Notes: generated by a model from the letters alone, not told the origin. 64,000 bases of DNA from Rhizobium sp. AQ_MP (GCF_014237835.1 NZ_JACJVI010000004.1:124001-188000), one strand, 5' to 3'; shown: positions 36,364 to 46,161, counted from the first letter of the stretch. A program made the numbers and translations.

Positions 36364-36520
36364 AAGGACCTCGACGCAAATTCTCGATTGGGGCTTACCG
36401 CGAGGGTAGCGGCAGCACTTATGGCTACCAAACGTCCGAAGCGGATCCCGGTTGCAAAGACTAGCGGCAAAGACTGAACACAGACTGAACCGACCAGGTG
36501 TTGCGTGAGATGAACGGGAA

Positions 36521-36541
36521 ACGGCGCCGCTGGGGCGCCGT
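36521..36541 (-). terminator. Terminator of the dCache chemoreceptor gene
   Basis: An 8-bp stem (ACGGCGCC and GGCGCCGT, 5-base loop) lies about 27 bases after the stop, followed on the minus strand by TTTCCCGTT. Confidence 0.65.
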
Positions 36542-36568
36542 CTCGATTGCTGTTGCCTATGGGCCGGA

Positions 36569-38716
36569 TCAGGCGGCGCGACGGGTCTGCGGCAAGGCGC
36601 CGGCGGCGCGTTCGTCGATGCGGAACTGATTGAGCAGAGCGGTCAGCGCTGCCGCTTCCTGGGCAAGGCCATGGCTTGCCGCCGTCTGTTCCTCGACCAT
36701 GGCGGCGTTCTGCTGGGTGCCCTGGTCCATGGTGTTGACGGCGGTGTTGATCTCCTGCAGGCCGGTCGACTGTTCACGCGAGGCCGTCACGATGGCGTTG
36801 ACGTGGCCGTTGATCTCCTGGACCTCGCGGACGATGACGTCCAGCGCCTTGCCGGTCTCGTTGACGAGATCGACGCCGACCTTGACCTGATCGCCAGAGG
36901 CGCTGATCAGAGCCTTGATCTCCTTGGCGGCGTTGGCGGAGCGTTGTGCGAGTTCGCGGACTTCCTGGGCGACGACCGCAAAACCCTTGCCGGCTTCACC
37001 GGCGCGTGCGGCCTCGACACCGGCATTCAGCGCGAGCAGGTTCGTCTGGAAGGCGATCTCGTCGATGACGCCGATGATGTTCGAGATCTCGCCGGAAGAT
37101 TTTTCGATGCCCTGCATGGCACCGACTGCCTTTTCGACGATTTCACCGGACTTTTCGGCACCGGCGCGGGCACGGGTCACCAGCTGGCCGACTTCCTCGG
37201 CGCGGCGGGCGCTGTCCTTGACGGTGGTGGTGATCTCTTCAAGTGCTGCGGCCGTCTGCTCGACCGAGGCTGCCTGCTGCTCCGTGCGGCGGGCGAGATT
37301 GTCGGCCGACGAGCGGATTTCGGCCGCACCGCCGTCGATGGCGCGCGCGTTGCGGCCCACAGCGGCAAGCGCATCATGCAGCTTTTCCACGGAGGCGTTG
37401 AAGTCGACGCGCAGACGATCGAGGTCGCCGGAAAAGGGTGTCTCGATGCGCGAGACGAGGTCGCCATTGGCGAGGCGGCCGAGGCCGTCTGCGAGCGAGT
37501 GGACCGCAAAGGATACCTGTTCGGCTTCGCGCGCCTTGGCGGCCTCGCGCTCGCGCCGCTCCTGTTCGGTCATGGTGCGGGTTTCATCCGCTTCGCGGGC
37601 CAGGCGGCCACGCTCGATGATGTTGTCGCGGAAGACGGCGACGGCTGCGGCCATCTGGCCGATTTCGTCCTTGCGGGCGGTGCCAGGGATTTCTGCCGAG
37701 ACATCACCGCCGGCAAGCTTGCCCATAACGCCGGTCATGTCGACGACCGGACGGACGACGAGGCGCGACAGGAGGGCTGCGAGGATGGCGATCATGGCGA
37801 CGACGCCGACGAGGGTGGCAACGGCAGCGGCCGTGCGGAATTCGCCGATGCTGGCGTAAGCCAGATCGCGGTCGATCTGGACGCCGAGATACCAGTCGTC
37901 GCGCGGCAGGCCCTTGATCGGCAGGAAGGAGACGAGGACGTTTGCGTCTGCAAAGGTGGTTTCGGTGATGCCGGAGCCAATGGCTGGCGTCTGGTTCGGG
38001 AAGGCATCCTTCAGCGTTTTGGTGACGAGGTTGCCGTCGCGGTGAACGAGGATCGTGCCGTCCTGCTTGACGAGGAAGGCAGAGCCCTTGCCGCCCATAT
38101 CGACAGAGTTGACCATGGCAACGAGCGAGGTCAGCGAAAAGTCAGAAGCGGCGACGCCGTAGAGCTTTCCGTCCTTCTTGACCGGAATGGCGGCGCTGAT
38201 GATGAGATTGCCTGTGGAGGCGTCGGCATAGGGGTCGGTCAGGACCATTTTGTCGGCCTTGACGGCATCCTGATACCACGGGCGCTTGCGCGGATCATAA
38301 CCTTCCGGCAGCGGCTGGACCGGCACGCTGGTGAACACGCCCTGTTCATCGCCGACATAGGTGGACATGAATTCGCGGATCAGGACCGGATTGTCGAAGG
38401 CTGCCGTGATCCCTGCGGCATCGGGCGCCTTCGCGGCCGCATTACCGGCGAGTTCCGTCAGCATGACGCGCGCGCCGAGCCAGTTGGCAATACTCTGGGA
38501 TGCCTGGAGACCGGAGCTATCGATCTCGCTCTTGACGGCCGCGCTCGTCGCCTTGCGCTGGAGACTGTCGATATAGAAAGAGAAACCGGACAGGGCGGCA
38601 ACCACCACGAGGGAGGCGACCACCAGGATCTTGGTCATCAGATTGGAGCTGGTCTTCACGATACGGTCCTGCAAAAACTCTCCGCGCAATTGCGACGCGG
38701 TGATGTCATGGGGCAT
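36569..38716 (-). CDS. Methyl-accepting chemotaxis protein with dCache sensor domain
   Basis: A 715-residue chemoreceptor. Membrane spans lie near residues 28-48 and 295-318. The periplasmic dCache_1 domain contains [38 protein letters not shown] and GVAASDFSL, a set of residues (Arg, Trp-Tyr, Tyr, Asp) seen in dCache domains that bind amino acids, so an amino acid ligand is likely. HAMP ([16 protein letters not shown]), a second HAMP-like unit and a standard signalling hairpin follow. It has no C-terminal CheR-binding pentapeptide. The exact start is unsure: GTG at 38659 or ATG at 38638 would also precede the first span. Confidence 0.92.
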   Translation of the reverse strand: MPHDITASQLRGEFLQDRIVKTSSNLMTKILVVASLVVVAALSGFSFYIDSLQRKATSAAVKSEIDSSGLQASQSIANWLGARVMLTELAGNAAAKAPDAAGITAAFDNPVLIREFMSTYVGDEQGVFTSVPVQPLPEGYDPRKRPWYQDAVKADKMVLTDPYADASTGNLIISAAIPVKKDGKLYGVAASDFSLTSLVAMVNSVDMGGKGSAFLVKQDGTILVHRDGNLVTKTLKDAFPNQTPAIGSGITETTFADANVLVSFLPIKGLPRDDWYLGVQIDRDLAYASIGEFRTAAAVATLVGVVAMIAILAALLSRLVVRPVVDMTGVMGKLAGGDVSAEIPGTARKDEIGQMAAAVAVFRDNIIERGRLAREADETRTMTEQERREREAAKAREAEQVSFAVHSLADGLGRLANGDLVSRIETPFSGDLDRLRVDFNASVEKLHDALAAVGRNARAIDGGAAEIRSSADNLARRTEQQAASVEQTAAALEEITTTVKDSARRAEEVGQLVTRARAGAEKSGEIVEKAVGAMQGIEKSSGEISNIIGVIDEIAFQTNLLALNAGVEAARAGEAGKGFAVVAQEVRELAQRSANAAKEIKALISASGDQVKVGVDLVNETGKALDVIVREVQEINGHVNAIVTASREQSTGLQEINTAVNTMDQGTQQNAAMVEEQTAASHGLAQEAAALTALLNQFRIDERAAGALPQTRRAA

Positions 38717-38787
38717 TGTGTGATCACGGCACCATCATGGTGAGGAAGCGGTAAATTTGCCGCTCTCTCTTGGATAACCCGCAGGAT

Positions 38788-38803
38788 TTAATGGGTACTT
38801 AAG
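38788..38803. promoter_or_regulatory. CtrA-like box upstream of the dCache chemoreceptor gene
   Basis: TTAA and TTAAG are separated by 7 bases, one base from the CtrA consensus TTAA-N7-TTAAC, and the site reads nearly as well on the other strand. It lies between the chemoreceptor gene and the divergent kinase-like gene. Confidence 0.5.
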
Positions 38804-38918
38804 CGACCGCCGAAAAATAAGTAGGCCTCACATACCGTGACAGCGTTATCAATTGCGGATCGGTGCGTTCTTCGTTGGTTAGGGTGTGAAGTTCCCGCAG
38901 TTCGATGCAGAGGGCAGA

Positions 38919-39836
38919 ATGAAGCGAAGCGACAAGCTTAAGGCCGGCAAGTTCGACGTTGACACGGCGCTGGTTCGCCTGCTGCTGCAAGACCAATATC
39001 CGGAGTTCGCAGAGCTTCCCATCAAGCCACTCGAGGACGACGGCTGGGACAACTGGACGTTCCGCCTCGGCGCTCATCATAAGGTCCGCCTGCCCTCGGA
39101 TGCCGCCTATGCCGCGCAGGCGGAGAAGGAGTTTGCGTGGTTATCAAAGCTTGCGCCACAGCTTCCGCTGGTCATCCCGAAGCCCGTGGCCCTCGGAATG
39201 CCGAATGTGCGCTTCCCCTGGCGCTGGTCGATCTATGAATGGATTGAAGGGGCGCCGCTTGGACGGCAGGCGGAGCTCGACCGCAACCGGCTTGCAGGGG
39301 ATCTGGCCGATTTTCTGAAGGCGCTATGGCGAACAGACCGTACAGGCGGTCCGCCGCCCGGGCCGCATAACTTCTACAGGGGTGCAGATGTCATTGATGT
39401 CTACGGTCCGGAAGCCCGCACTGCGCTTTCAAAACTGGCCGGACGTATCGACCTGGCAGGTGCCGCGGAGCTGCTCGACCGCGCGGCTGCATCAACCTTC
39501 GAAGGAGAGCCGGTCTGGGTTCACGGGGATATCGCTGTCGGCAACCTGTTGATGCGGGACGGGCGGCTCACAGCCGTGATCGATTTCGGCTCTTCGGCAG
39601 TCGGCGATCCCGCCTGCGACCTCGTCATCACCTGGCTGTACTTCGACGGCGAAAGCCGGGCAAAGTTTCGTGATGCCGTTGCCGTCGATGAGGCCTGCTG
39701 GGCTAGAGCGCGAGCCTGGGCCCTGTGGAAGGCAGCAATCGTGGTGGCGGCGAATTCACCTGTTCATCCGGATGAGACGCCGCCCCTTGAGGTGATCGAG
39801 ACCGTCGTAAGTGAACACCTCCGACAGTTTTCCTGA
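38919..39836 (+). CDS. Aminoglycoside phosphotransferase (APH) family kinase-like protein
   Basis: A 305-residue kinase-fold protein. The N-lobe has DDGWDNWTFRLG and the ATP-contacting lysine in KVRLP; the Brenner motif is VHGDIAVGNLLM, with catalytic Asp and Asn, followed by the metal-binding VIDFGSSAVGDP. Such APH-like proteins phosphorylate antibiotics, sugars or homoserine-like metabolites, and the genuine substrate is unknown here. ATG at 38919 follows AGAGGG and is preferred over the GTG at 38886. Confidence 0.87.
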   Translation: MKRSDKLKAGKFDVDTALVRLLLQDQYPEFAELPIKPLEDDGWDNWTFRLGAHHKVRLPSDAAYAAQAEKEFAWLSKLAPQLPLVIPKPVALGMPNVRFPWRWSIYEWIEGAPLGRQAELDRNRLAGDLADFLKALWRTDRTGGPPPGPHNFYRGADVIDVYGPEARTALSKLAGRIDLAGAAELLDRAAASTFEGEPVWVHGDIAVGNLLMRDGRLTAVIDFGSSAVGDPACDLVITWLYFDGESRAKFRDAVAVDEACWARARAWALWKAAIVVAANSPVHPDETPPLEVIETVVSEHLRQFS

Positions 39837-39848
39837 CAGGCAAACGCC

Positions 39849-40607
39849 TTACCGCCCCTTCATGAAAGCTTCAAAGGCGGCGCGGGCTTCGGCGCTTTTC
39901 AGCTGGGCGACGAAGTGGACGAGCTCTTCCTGCATTCGGGCGCGAACCTCCTCGGCGCTACCCTTGACCAGCGCGCGGGCGATCTTCATCGCCGCCGGGG
40001 GCTTGGACGCCAGTGACGAGGCGATCTTCAGGGTTTCTGCCTCGACCTGATCGGGCGACACGACCTTCCAGATCAGGCCGGCCTCGCGGGCCTGTTCGGC
40101 GGAAAAGCCTTCGCTGGCTGCCAACATGGCAAAGGCGCGCTGATGGCCCATGATGCGCGGGGCGATCAGGCTGGAGGCGGCTTCGGGGACGAGCGCCAAA
40201 TCCACAAAGGGGGTCTTGAACAGGCTGCGTTCCGAGGCGACCGTCAGGTCGCAATGCATGTGCAGCGTCGTGCCGATGCCGATTGCGAGACCGTCAACAC
40301 CGGAGACCAGCGGCTTTGTGACTTCGGTCAGCGCCCGGAGCAGGCCAAAGGCGGCCGGTTCGCCGACGGCACCGGCCATGGCGAAACCGAGAAAATCGGC
40401 CATGTCATTGCCGGCGGAGAAGCAGCCTTCGGTGCCGAGGAAGACGATGGCACGGATGCTGTCGTCATTCTCGCCTTCGAGAAGGCCAGCGGTCAGCTTC
40501 TGGTACATCGCCTGGGTAATGGCGTTCTTCTTTTCCGGCCGGTTGAAGCGCAGGACGAGCACACCGGGATGGGCTTCCGGGCGGGTGATCTCAATGTGGT
40601 CGGTCAT
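39849..40607 (-). CDS. Enoyl-CoA hydratase/isomerase family protein
   Basis: A 252-residue crotonase. The N-terminal LRFNRPEKKNAIT, the CoA-binding FSAGNDMADF oxyanion loop (first half), GVDGLAIGIGTTLHMHCDLTVAS (second half) and LALVPEAASS are present. One of the two catalytic glutamates of classic hydratases seems replaced, since the VDGLAIGIG segment carries no Glu, whereas ALVPEA retains the other; an isomerase activity is possible. It is separated from the acyl-CoA dehydrogenase gene by a palindromic repeat. Confidence 0.88.
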   Translation of the reverse strand: MTDHIEITRPEAHPGVLVLRFNRPEKKNAITQAMYQKLTAGLLEGENDDSIRAIVFLGTEGCFSAGNDMADFLGFAMAGAVGEPAAFGLLRALTEVTKPLVSGVDGLAIGIGTTLHMHCDLTVASERSLFKTPFVDLALVPEAASSLIAPRIMGHQRAFAMLAASEGFSAEQAREAGLIWKVVSPDQVEAETLKIASSLASKPPAAMKIARALVKGSAEEVRARMQEELVHFVAQLKSAEARAAFEAFMKGR

Positions 40608-40649
40608 TTTTATTGTCCCTCTTCAATTTGTGTCCGTCGCTGCGAAAGG

Positions 40650-40853
40650 CCCCTCACCCCGCCTCCGCTTCGCTCGGCGCTCCCTCTCCCCGTAAACGGG
40701 GCGAGGGGGACCGGTGGCGCTGCGGCGTTCGCTCTTCTCCCCGCTTGCGGGGAGAAGGTGCCGGCAGGCGGATGAGGGGCGATCGGGGCCCGCTGAGGGG
40801 TAGTCACCCCCACCCACCGCGTTGCGGCGACCTCCCCCCTCAAGGGGGAGGTG
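40650..40853. repeat. RIME-like rhizobial intergenic palindromic repeat
   Basis: The first part, 40650-40779, is bounded by CCCCTCA and TGAGGGG and contains an 11-bp stem CTTCTCCCCGC/GCGGGGAGAAG (40734-40757), followed by GTGCCGGCAGGCGGATGAGGGG, a phrase that recurs between genes in Rhizobiaceae genomes. The second part, about 40796-40853, ends in CCTCCCCC/GGGGGAGG (40831-40851). There is no coding signal. Confidence 0.8.
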
Positions 40854-40857
40854 ATGA

Positions 40858-42636
40858 TTACGCGAACAATGCCCTGGCTGCGTTGAGGCTTGCCTCGCCG
40901 TTGATGACGCGGTCCTTCAAGGCAGCGGTCTCGGCGATCAGGTTCTCGGCGGCGAAGCGGCAGAGGGCCAGGCGGTTGTCGCGGCCGTGATCTTCATCGG
41001 CGAGCGCGCCCTTGGCGAGGTAGACGCCGGTCAGCGCCAGGCCGAAGAGGCGCTGATAGGGTGTGGCACCTGCGAGCGCTGCCGACGCATTGCCAGCGGC
41101 GAGCTGGGAGAGCAGCCATTCAGTCGCATCTTCCAGATCAGACAGGCTCGCGTCGAGACGGGCGGCGGTTTCGCCAAAACCTTCGAGATTGGAAGCGCGC
41201 ACGGCGTTCACCACCTGCTTCAGCTCGGTGAGGTAGCCGCGGACATGATTGCCGTTCGACAGCGGCAGCTTGCGGGTGACGAGGTCGGCGGCCTGGATGC
41301 CGTTGGTGCCCTCGTAGATCGGGGCGATGCGGCTGTCGCGCCAGAAGCGGGCGGCACCGGTTTCCTCGATGAAGCCCATGCCGCCATGGGTCTGAATGCC
41401 GAGCGAGGCGACATCGACGCCGGCATCGGTGGCGAAGGACTTGGCAATCGGGGTCAGGAGGGCTGCGCGCTCGGCCCAATGGCGGGCCTCGTCGCCGTCA
41501 GCATGATGGCTCATGTCGGTGGCGTGGGCGCAGACATAGCAGATGGCGCGGGAGCCTTGGGTCAGCGCCTTCATGGTCACCAGCATGCGGGCGACGTCCG
41601 GATGCTCGATGATCGGCGACATGCCGGAGCCGGTCCAGCCTGGGGCTTTGCCCTGCGTGCGGTCCCTGGCGTATTGCACGGCCTTCTGGGTGGCGGCTTC
41701 ACAGATGGCGACACCCTGCATGCCGACGGCCAGGCGGGCATTGTTCATCATGGTGAACATGCAGGCGAGGCCCTTGTTTTCCTCGCCGATCAGCCAGCCG
41801 ATCGCGCCCGGCTCATCGCCAAACTTGCCGTCGCCATAGATCATGGTGCAGGTCGGCGAGCCATGGATGCCGAGCTTGTGCTCCAGCGAATGGCAGTGGA
41901 GGTCGTTGCGGGCACCGAGCAAGCCGTCGTCGTTGACGAGATACTTCGGCACGAGGAAGAGCGAGATGCCGCGCGTGCCGGCCGGCGCATCCGGAAGACG
42001 CGCGAGAACCAGATGGATGATGTTCTCGGTGATCTCGTGCTCGCCCCAGGTGATGAAGATCTTCTGGCCGAAGATGCGGTAGGTGCCGTCATCGCGGCGC
42101 TCGGCGCGCGACTTCATGACGCCCAGATCGGAACCGGCATGCGGCTCGGTGAGGTTCATCGTACCGGTCCATTCGCCGGAGACCATCTTCGGCAGATACT
42201 TCGCCTTCAACTCCTCGGAGCCGTGGGCGGTGACCGCGTCGACGGCGCCCATGGTCAGCGTCGGGCCAAGGGCAAAGCCCATGGAGCCGGAATTCCACAT
42301 TTCGAGAGCGGCGACATTCAGCATATGGGGAAGCCCCTGCCCGCCGAAGTCTTCAGACGCCGTCAGAGAGTTCCAGCCACCTTCGGCCCAGGCTCGGTAG
42401 AGAGTGTCCCAGCCATCGGGAACCACGACCTTGCCGTCGACCATGCGAGCGCCCTGTCTGTCGCCGATCTCGGCGAGCGGTGCGACTTCGTCCGAAGCAA
42501 AACGACCCGCTTCCAGGAGGATGGCATCAACGAGGTCGTCGCTCAGGTCGCCCAGCTTGCCGTCTTCGATGGCCTTGCTCAGCCCCGCGACGTGTTTGAG
42601 GGTGAACGCGATCTCTTCAACGGGCGCCTTGTACAT
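40858..42636 (-). CDS. Acyl-CoA dehydrogenase (long, DmdC-like)
   Basis: A 592-residue FAD acyl-CoA dehydrogenase, about 200 residues longer than the ordinary type. It has the extra N-terminal domain (YKAPVEEIAFTLKHV), the FAD contacts MNLTEPHAGSDLG and KIFITWGEHE, the catalytic Glu region IYEGTNGIQAADLV and an extra C-terminal helical domain. This architecture is shared by 3-methylmercaptopropionyl-CoA dehydrogenases (DmdC) and some fatty acid enzymes. The ATG at 42636 follows AGGAG with 7-base spacing. Confidence 0.9.
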   Translation of the reverse strand: MYKAPVEEIAFTLKHVAGLSKAIEDGKLGDLSDDLVDAILLEAGRFASDEVAPLAEIGDRQGARMVDGKVVVPDGWDTLYRAWAEGGWNSLTASEDFGGQGLPHMLNVAALEMWNSGSMGFALGPTLTMGAVDAVTAHGSEELKAKYLPKMVSGEWTGTMNLTEPHAGSDLGVMKSRAERRDDGTYRIFGQKIFITWGEHEITENIIHLVLARLPDAPAGTRGISLFLVPKYLVNDDGLLGARNDLHCHSLEHKLGIHGSPTCTMIYGDGKFGDEPGAIGWLIGEENKGLACMFTMMNNARLAVGMQGVAICEAATQKAVQYARDRTQGKAPGWTGSGMSPIIEHPDVARMLVTMKALTQGSRAICYVCAHATDMSHHADGDEARHWAERAALLTPIAKSFATDAGVDVASLGIQTHGGMGFIEETGAARFWRDSRIAPIYEGTNGIQAADLVTRKLPLSNGNHVRGYLTELKQVVNAVRASNLEGFGETAARLDASLSDLEDATEWLLSQLAAGNASAALAGATPYQRLFGLALTGVYLAKGALADEDHGRDNRLALCRFAAENLIAETAALKDRVINGEASLNAARALFA

Positions 42637-43042
42637 GACGTGCTCCTCCATCTGGCGTATGCTCTTGGCCACGCCCAGTCTCCCACCCAGGAGGCGCGGC
42701 TTATTCTTCTCTTTGGCTAATTGATTTTTACGTAAACGTCAAATCTTTTGCATGCGTCATGCCGTCCCGTCCACCGGCCTAAATCAGCGAAGAGACCCGG
42801 AGGGAAACGGCGATCCGAACAAAGATGTGTGAGCGCCGGCGATCCCATCCCATGGTCATCCGAGGCGGCCCCGGTCAAAGGCAAGGCGGGACAAGGGCTT
42901 AAAACGCCGCGCGGCCGAATGACGATTGGGAGGTTCTAATGCAGCCTTTTCACATCTGCCGGGCTGCCCGGATTTCGTCATATGACTGTTACCCGGGCTG
43001 ACTAGTCGGGGGATGAACTTCAACCCAAAGGAGGCTCCCGCC
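42637..43042. other. 406-base intergenic region between acyl-CoA dehydrogenase and phoX genes
   Basis: It separates two divergent genes and contains a Pho-box-like sequence at 42975-42992. A short AT-rich segment near 42710-42745 is the likely promoter of the leftward gene. No coding or RNA feature was recognised in the rest. Confidence 0.5.
42975..42992 (+). promoter_or_regulatory. Pho-box-like site upstream of phoX
   Basis: Two PhoB half-sites in direct repeat with an 11-base period: CGTCAT (from 42976) and CTGTTAC (42986-42992). It matches 12 of the 18 positions of the CTGTCAT-type Pho box and lies about 50 bases before the phoX start. Confidence 0.55.
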
Positions 43043-44953
43043 ATGACCGAGACCAATACCAATCACCTGTCCTGGGACGAATGGGATGAGCTGCACAATC
43101 CGCCGCCGGCCGTGACCGATTTCGACCGTGTCGTTGAACGCGCGGTGTCGCGCCGTGGTTTCCTCGGCGGCATCCTCGCCATGGGTTCGGCTGCTGCCGC
43201 CATGGGTACGCTCGGCAATCTGATGAGCTCCACCTCGGCCCAGGCCCAGGAAGCGGGCTCGCGCTTTGCCTTCAAGCCGATCCCGATCGCGACCGACAAC
43301 ACGGTGCATGTTCCGGAAGGCTATAGCTGGAAGCCGCTCGCCAAATGGGGCCAGCCGCTGTTCTCCACGGCCTCCGACATCGACCCGATGAAGGGCGTAT
43401 CGCTCGAAAACTCCGACAAGGTCTTCGGTGAAAACACCGACGGCATGGAGCTCTTCGTGATCGGCGACGCCCAGGTCATCGCGGTCAACCACGAATACGT
43501 CAACAACGAAACCAACCTGCCGCATGCGCCGGAAGGCATGCCGCAGTCGCTCGATGATGTGAAGATCCTGCAGAACATGCAGGGCGTGACCGTCATGGAA
43601 GTGGCGGAAGGCGCCGATGGCTGGCAGATCGTTGTCGACAGCCCGTTCAACCGTCGTATCCACCACAACACACCGATGAAGCTCTCCGGCCCGGCCGCCG
43701 GCTCCGAACTGGTCAAGACGGCTGCAGATCCCGCCGGTGTCGACTGTCTCGGGACCTTCAACAATTGCGGCGCGGGCAAGACGCCGTGGGGCACCTATCT
43801 CACCTGCGAAGAGAACTTCAACGGCTACTTCGGCACCACCACTGCCGACTTCAAGATGCCTGACGACTACAAGCGCTACGGCATCGTGGCCGAGACCCGC
43901 TACGGCTACGAGAAGTTCGACGAGCGCTTCGATGTATCGAAGAACCCGAACGAGCCGCGTCGCGCCGGCTATGTCGTCGAGATCGATCCGTCGGATGCTT
44001 CTTCCACCCCGATCAAGCGCACCGCGCTTGGCCGCATCAAGCATGAAAACGCTGCGGTCGTCATCGCACGCGATGGTCGCGTGGTCGTCTATATGGGCGA
44101 CGACGAGCGTGGCGAGTTCCTCTACAAGTATGTCTCCAACGGCATCTATGTGCCGGGCGGCGACACCTCCAAGCTGCTCGACGAAGGCACGCTCTATGTT
44201 GCCAAGTTCTCAGACGACGGCAATGGCGAGTGGCTGGCGCTCACCGAAGAGACGACCGGCATGAAGATCGACGAGATCTGCGTCTTCACCCGTCAGGCCG
44301 CCTCCAAGGTCGGCGCCACCACCATGGACCGTCCGGAGTGGGTTGCCACCAATCCGGTTGCCATCGAAGCCTATTGCGCGCTCACCAACAACTCGAACCG
44401 CGCCGTCATGAAGGACGGCAAGATGCGGACGAATGCCGGTGGCGACGTCATGGATGTCAATGCCGTCAACCCGCGTGCCGGCAACGAATACGGCCAGATC
44501 GTGCGCTGGTATCCGGCAAACGACGACCATGCCGACGGCAAGTTCACCTGGGACCTGTTCGTCATGGCCGGCAACCCGACCGTGCACAAGGATGCCTATG
44601 CCGGCTCGTCGAACATCAACGAAGGCAACATGTTCAACTCGCCCGACGGCATGATGTTCGATTCGACCGGCCTGCTCTGGATCCAGACCGATGGTGAAGA
44701 TTCGAACGAAGGCGACTTCGTCGGCCAGGGCAACAACCAGATGCTGGCGGGCGATCCCGTCACCGGGCGCATCGAGCGCTTCCTGACGGCACCGAAGGGT
44801 TCGGAAGTGACCGGCCAGACCTGGTCGGCCGACAAGCGCACGCATTTCGTCGGCATCCAGCATCCCTCCGCCCCCTTCCCGGACGGCGAAGGCAAGCTGC
44901 CGCGTTCGACCATCGTTGCGATCAAGAAAGACGATAATTCTATGATCGGCTGA
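43043..44953 (+). CDS. phoX: PhoX family alkaline phosphatase, Tat-exported
   Basis: A 636-residue DUF839/PhoX phosphatase. A twin-arginine signal (SRRGFLGGILAMGSAAAAMG) lies near residues 40-60 after an extended N-region, so it is folded in the cytoplasm before export. PhoX enzymes use calcium and iron to release phosphate from organic esters in the periplasm. Conserved segments include NHEYVNNETNLPHAPEG, TYLTCEENFNGYF, KHENAAVVIARDGRVVVYMGDDERGEF and MFNSPDGMMFDSTGLLWIQTDG. The ATG at 43043 is chosen for its AAGGAGG site; the ATG at 43013 precedes it. Confidence 0.93.
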   Translation: MTETNTNHLSWDEWDELHNPPPAVTDFDRVVERAVSRRGFLGGILAMGSAAAAMGTLGNLMSSTSAQAQEAGSRFAFKPIPIATDNTVHVPEGYSWKPLAKWGQPLFSTASDIDPMKGVSLENSDKVFGENTDGMELFVIGDAQVIAVNHEYVNNETNLPHAPEGMPQSLDDVKILQNMQGVTVMEVAEGADGWQIVVDSPFNRRIHHNTPMKLSGPAAGSELVKTAADPAGVDCLGTFNNCGAGKTPWGTYLTCEENFNGYFGTTTADFKMPDDYKRYGIVAETRYGYEKFDERFDVSKNPNEPRRAGYVVEIDPSDASSTPIKRTALGRIKHENAAVVIARDGRVVVYMGDDERGEFLYKYVSNGIYVPGGDTSKLLDEGTLYVAKFSDDGNGEWLALTEETTGMKIDEICVFTRQAASKVGATTMDRPEWVATNPVAIEAYCALTNNSNRAVMKDGKMRTNAGGDVMDVNAVNPRAGNEYGQIVRWYPANDDHADGKFTWDLFVMAGNPTVHKDAYAGSSNINEGNMFNSPDGMMFDSTGLLWIQTDGEDSNEGDFVGQGNNQMLAGDPVTGRIERFLTAPKGSEVTGQTWSADKRTHFVGIQHPSAPFPDGEGKLPRSTIVAIKKDDNSMIG

Positions 44954-45003
44954 TCGACGGGAGGCTGGGCGGCATATACCGCCCTGCCCTCTCCACCAAC
45001 AGA

Positions 45004-45038
45004 AAAGGCCGCCGACCGGGATACCGGCGGCGGCCTTT
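45004..45038. terminator. Terminator between converging phoX and minE
   Basis: An 11-bp stem (AAAGGCCGCCG and CGGCGGCCTTT) encloses a self-complementary 13-base loop. A second small hairpin, GGGCGG/CCGCCC at 44967-44984, lies closer to phoX. Confidence 0.8.
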
Positions 45039-45059
45039 GTCATTTCGGATGATGTCGGG

Positions 45060-45320
45060 TCAGGCGGCGAGGCGCTGGGCGTTGCGCGGGATCTCGACAT
45101 CGATCTCCAGGATCGACACGTCCTCATCGCGGTCCATCTTGATCTGCACCTTGTCGCGGTCGAATTCGACATGCTTGGCGATCACGGCGAGGATTTCCTC
45201 GCGCAACACGGCCACCAGATCGCTTTCGAGCGAGGCCCGCTCATGGGCGAGCAGGACCTGCAGTCGCTCGCGCGCCATCGGGGCGGAACGCTGCTTGCGG
45301 AACAGGGAGAAAATGCTCAT
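45060..45320 (-). CDS. minE: Cell division topological specificity factor MinE
   Basis: An 86-residue MinE. The N-terminal membrane and anti-MinCD region ([25 protein letters not shown]) and the C-terminal dimerisation strand ([22 protein letters not shown]) are intact. It stimulates MinD ATPase and clears MinCD from midcell, so the division site lies at the centre. Its start overlaps the minD stop by 4 bases. Confidence 0.96.
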   Translation of the reverse strand: MSIFSLFRKQRSAPMARERLQVLLAHERASLESDLVAVLREEILAVIAKHVEFDRDKVQIKMDRDEDVSILEIDVEIPRNAQRLAA

Positions 45321-46132
45321 GCGGCCCTCCGCGCGAAGATCTTGTCGAGGAAGCCGCGCTTCTCGCCCGGAATGGTGATCGGAACATTCTCGCCAGCCAG
45401 GCGGCGGGCGGCGTCGAAATAGGCCATGGCGGGGGCGCTGCGGGCGTCAGCGAGCGTGACCGGTGCGCCGATGTTGGAGGCGCGCAGCACGTCCATGCTC
45501 TCCGGGATGATGCCGACCAGCGGGATCGAGAGGATCTCGAGCACGTCATCGACCTTCAGCATGTCGCCACGCTGGGCGCGGTTGGCGTCGTAGCGGGTCA
45601 AGAGAAGGTACTTTTCCATGCGCTCGCCGCGCTCGGCCTTCAGCGTCTTGGAATCGAGGAGACCGATGATGCGGTCCGAGTCGCGCACCGAGGACACTTC
45701 CGGATTTGTGACGACGACGGCCATGTCGGCATGGCGCATGGCAAGGGTCGCACCACGCTCGATGCCTGCGGGGCTGTCGCAGATGATCCAGTCGAAATAC
45801 TTCTTCAGCTCGGTGATGACCTGCTCGACGCCTTCGGCGGTCAGGTTGTCCTTGTCGCGGGTCTGCGAGGCGGGCAGCAGGAAGAGCGTTTCCAGCCGCT
45901 TGTCGCGGATGAGCGCCTGCGGCAGCTTGGCGTCGCCCTGGATGACATTGACGAGATCGTAGACGACGCGGCGCTCGGCGCCCATCACCAGATCGAGATT
46001 GCGAAGGCCCACGTCGAAATCGACGACGACGACCTTTTCGTTGCGCTGCGCGAGCGCGGCGCCCAGAGCGGCTGTCGACGTGGTCTTGCCGACCCCGCCC
46101 TTGCCTGATGTCACAACAATCACCTTGCCCAT
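45317..46132 (-). CDS. minD: Septum site-determining ATPase MinD
   Basis: A 271-residue deviant-Walker ATPase: [12 protein letters not shown] at residue ~10, switch residues [17 protein letters not shown], and a C-terminal amphipathic membrane-targeting helix ([11 protein letters not shown]). It recruits MinC to the membrane at the poles. The ATG at 46132 follows AGGAGA; the frame extends to 46204 but the added residues are not conserved. minC ends 29 bases upstream. Confidence 0.97.
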   Translation of the reverse strand: MGKVIVVTSGKGGVGKTTSTAALGAALAQRNEKVVVVDFDVGLRNLDLVMGAERRVVYDLVNVIQGDAKLPQALIRDKRLETLFLLPASQTRDKDNLTAEGVEQVITELKKYFDWIICDSPAGIERGATLAMRHADMAVVVTNPEVSSVRDSDRIIGLLDSKTLKAERGERMEKYLLLTRYDANRAQRGDMLKVDDVLEILSIPLVGIIPESMDVLRASNIGAPVTLADARSAPAMAYFDAARRLAGENVPITIPGEKRGFLDKIFARRAA

Positions 46133-46161
46133 GTTGTTCTCCTGTCTATCCCCGCTCAAGT

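Noticed and set aside
13922..38716. Recombination between the three chemoreceptor genes because of near-identical hairpin tips
   Set aside because: The signalling tip is highly conserved across all chemoreceptors; shared sequence there does not need gene conversion.
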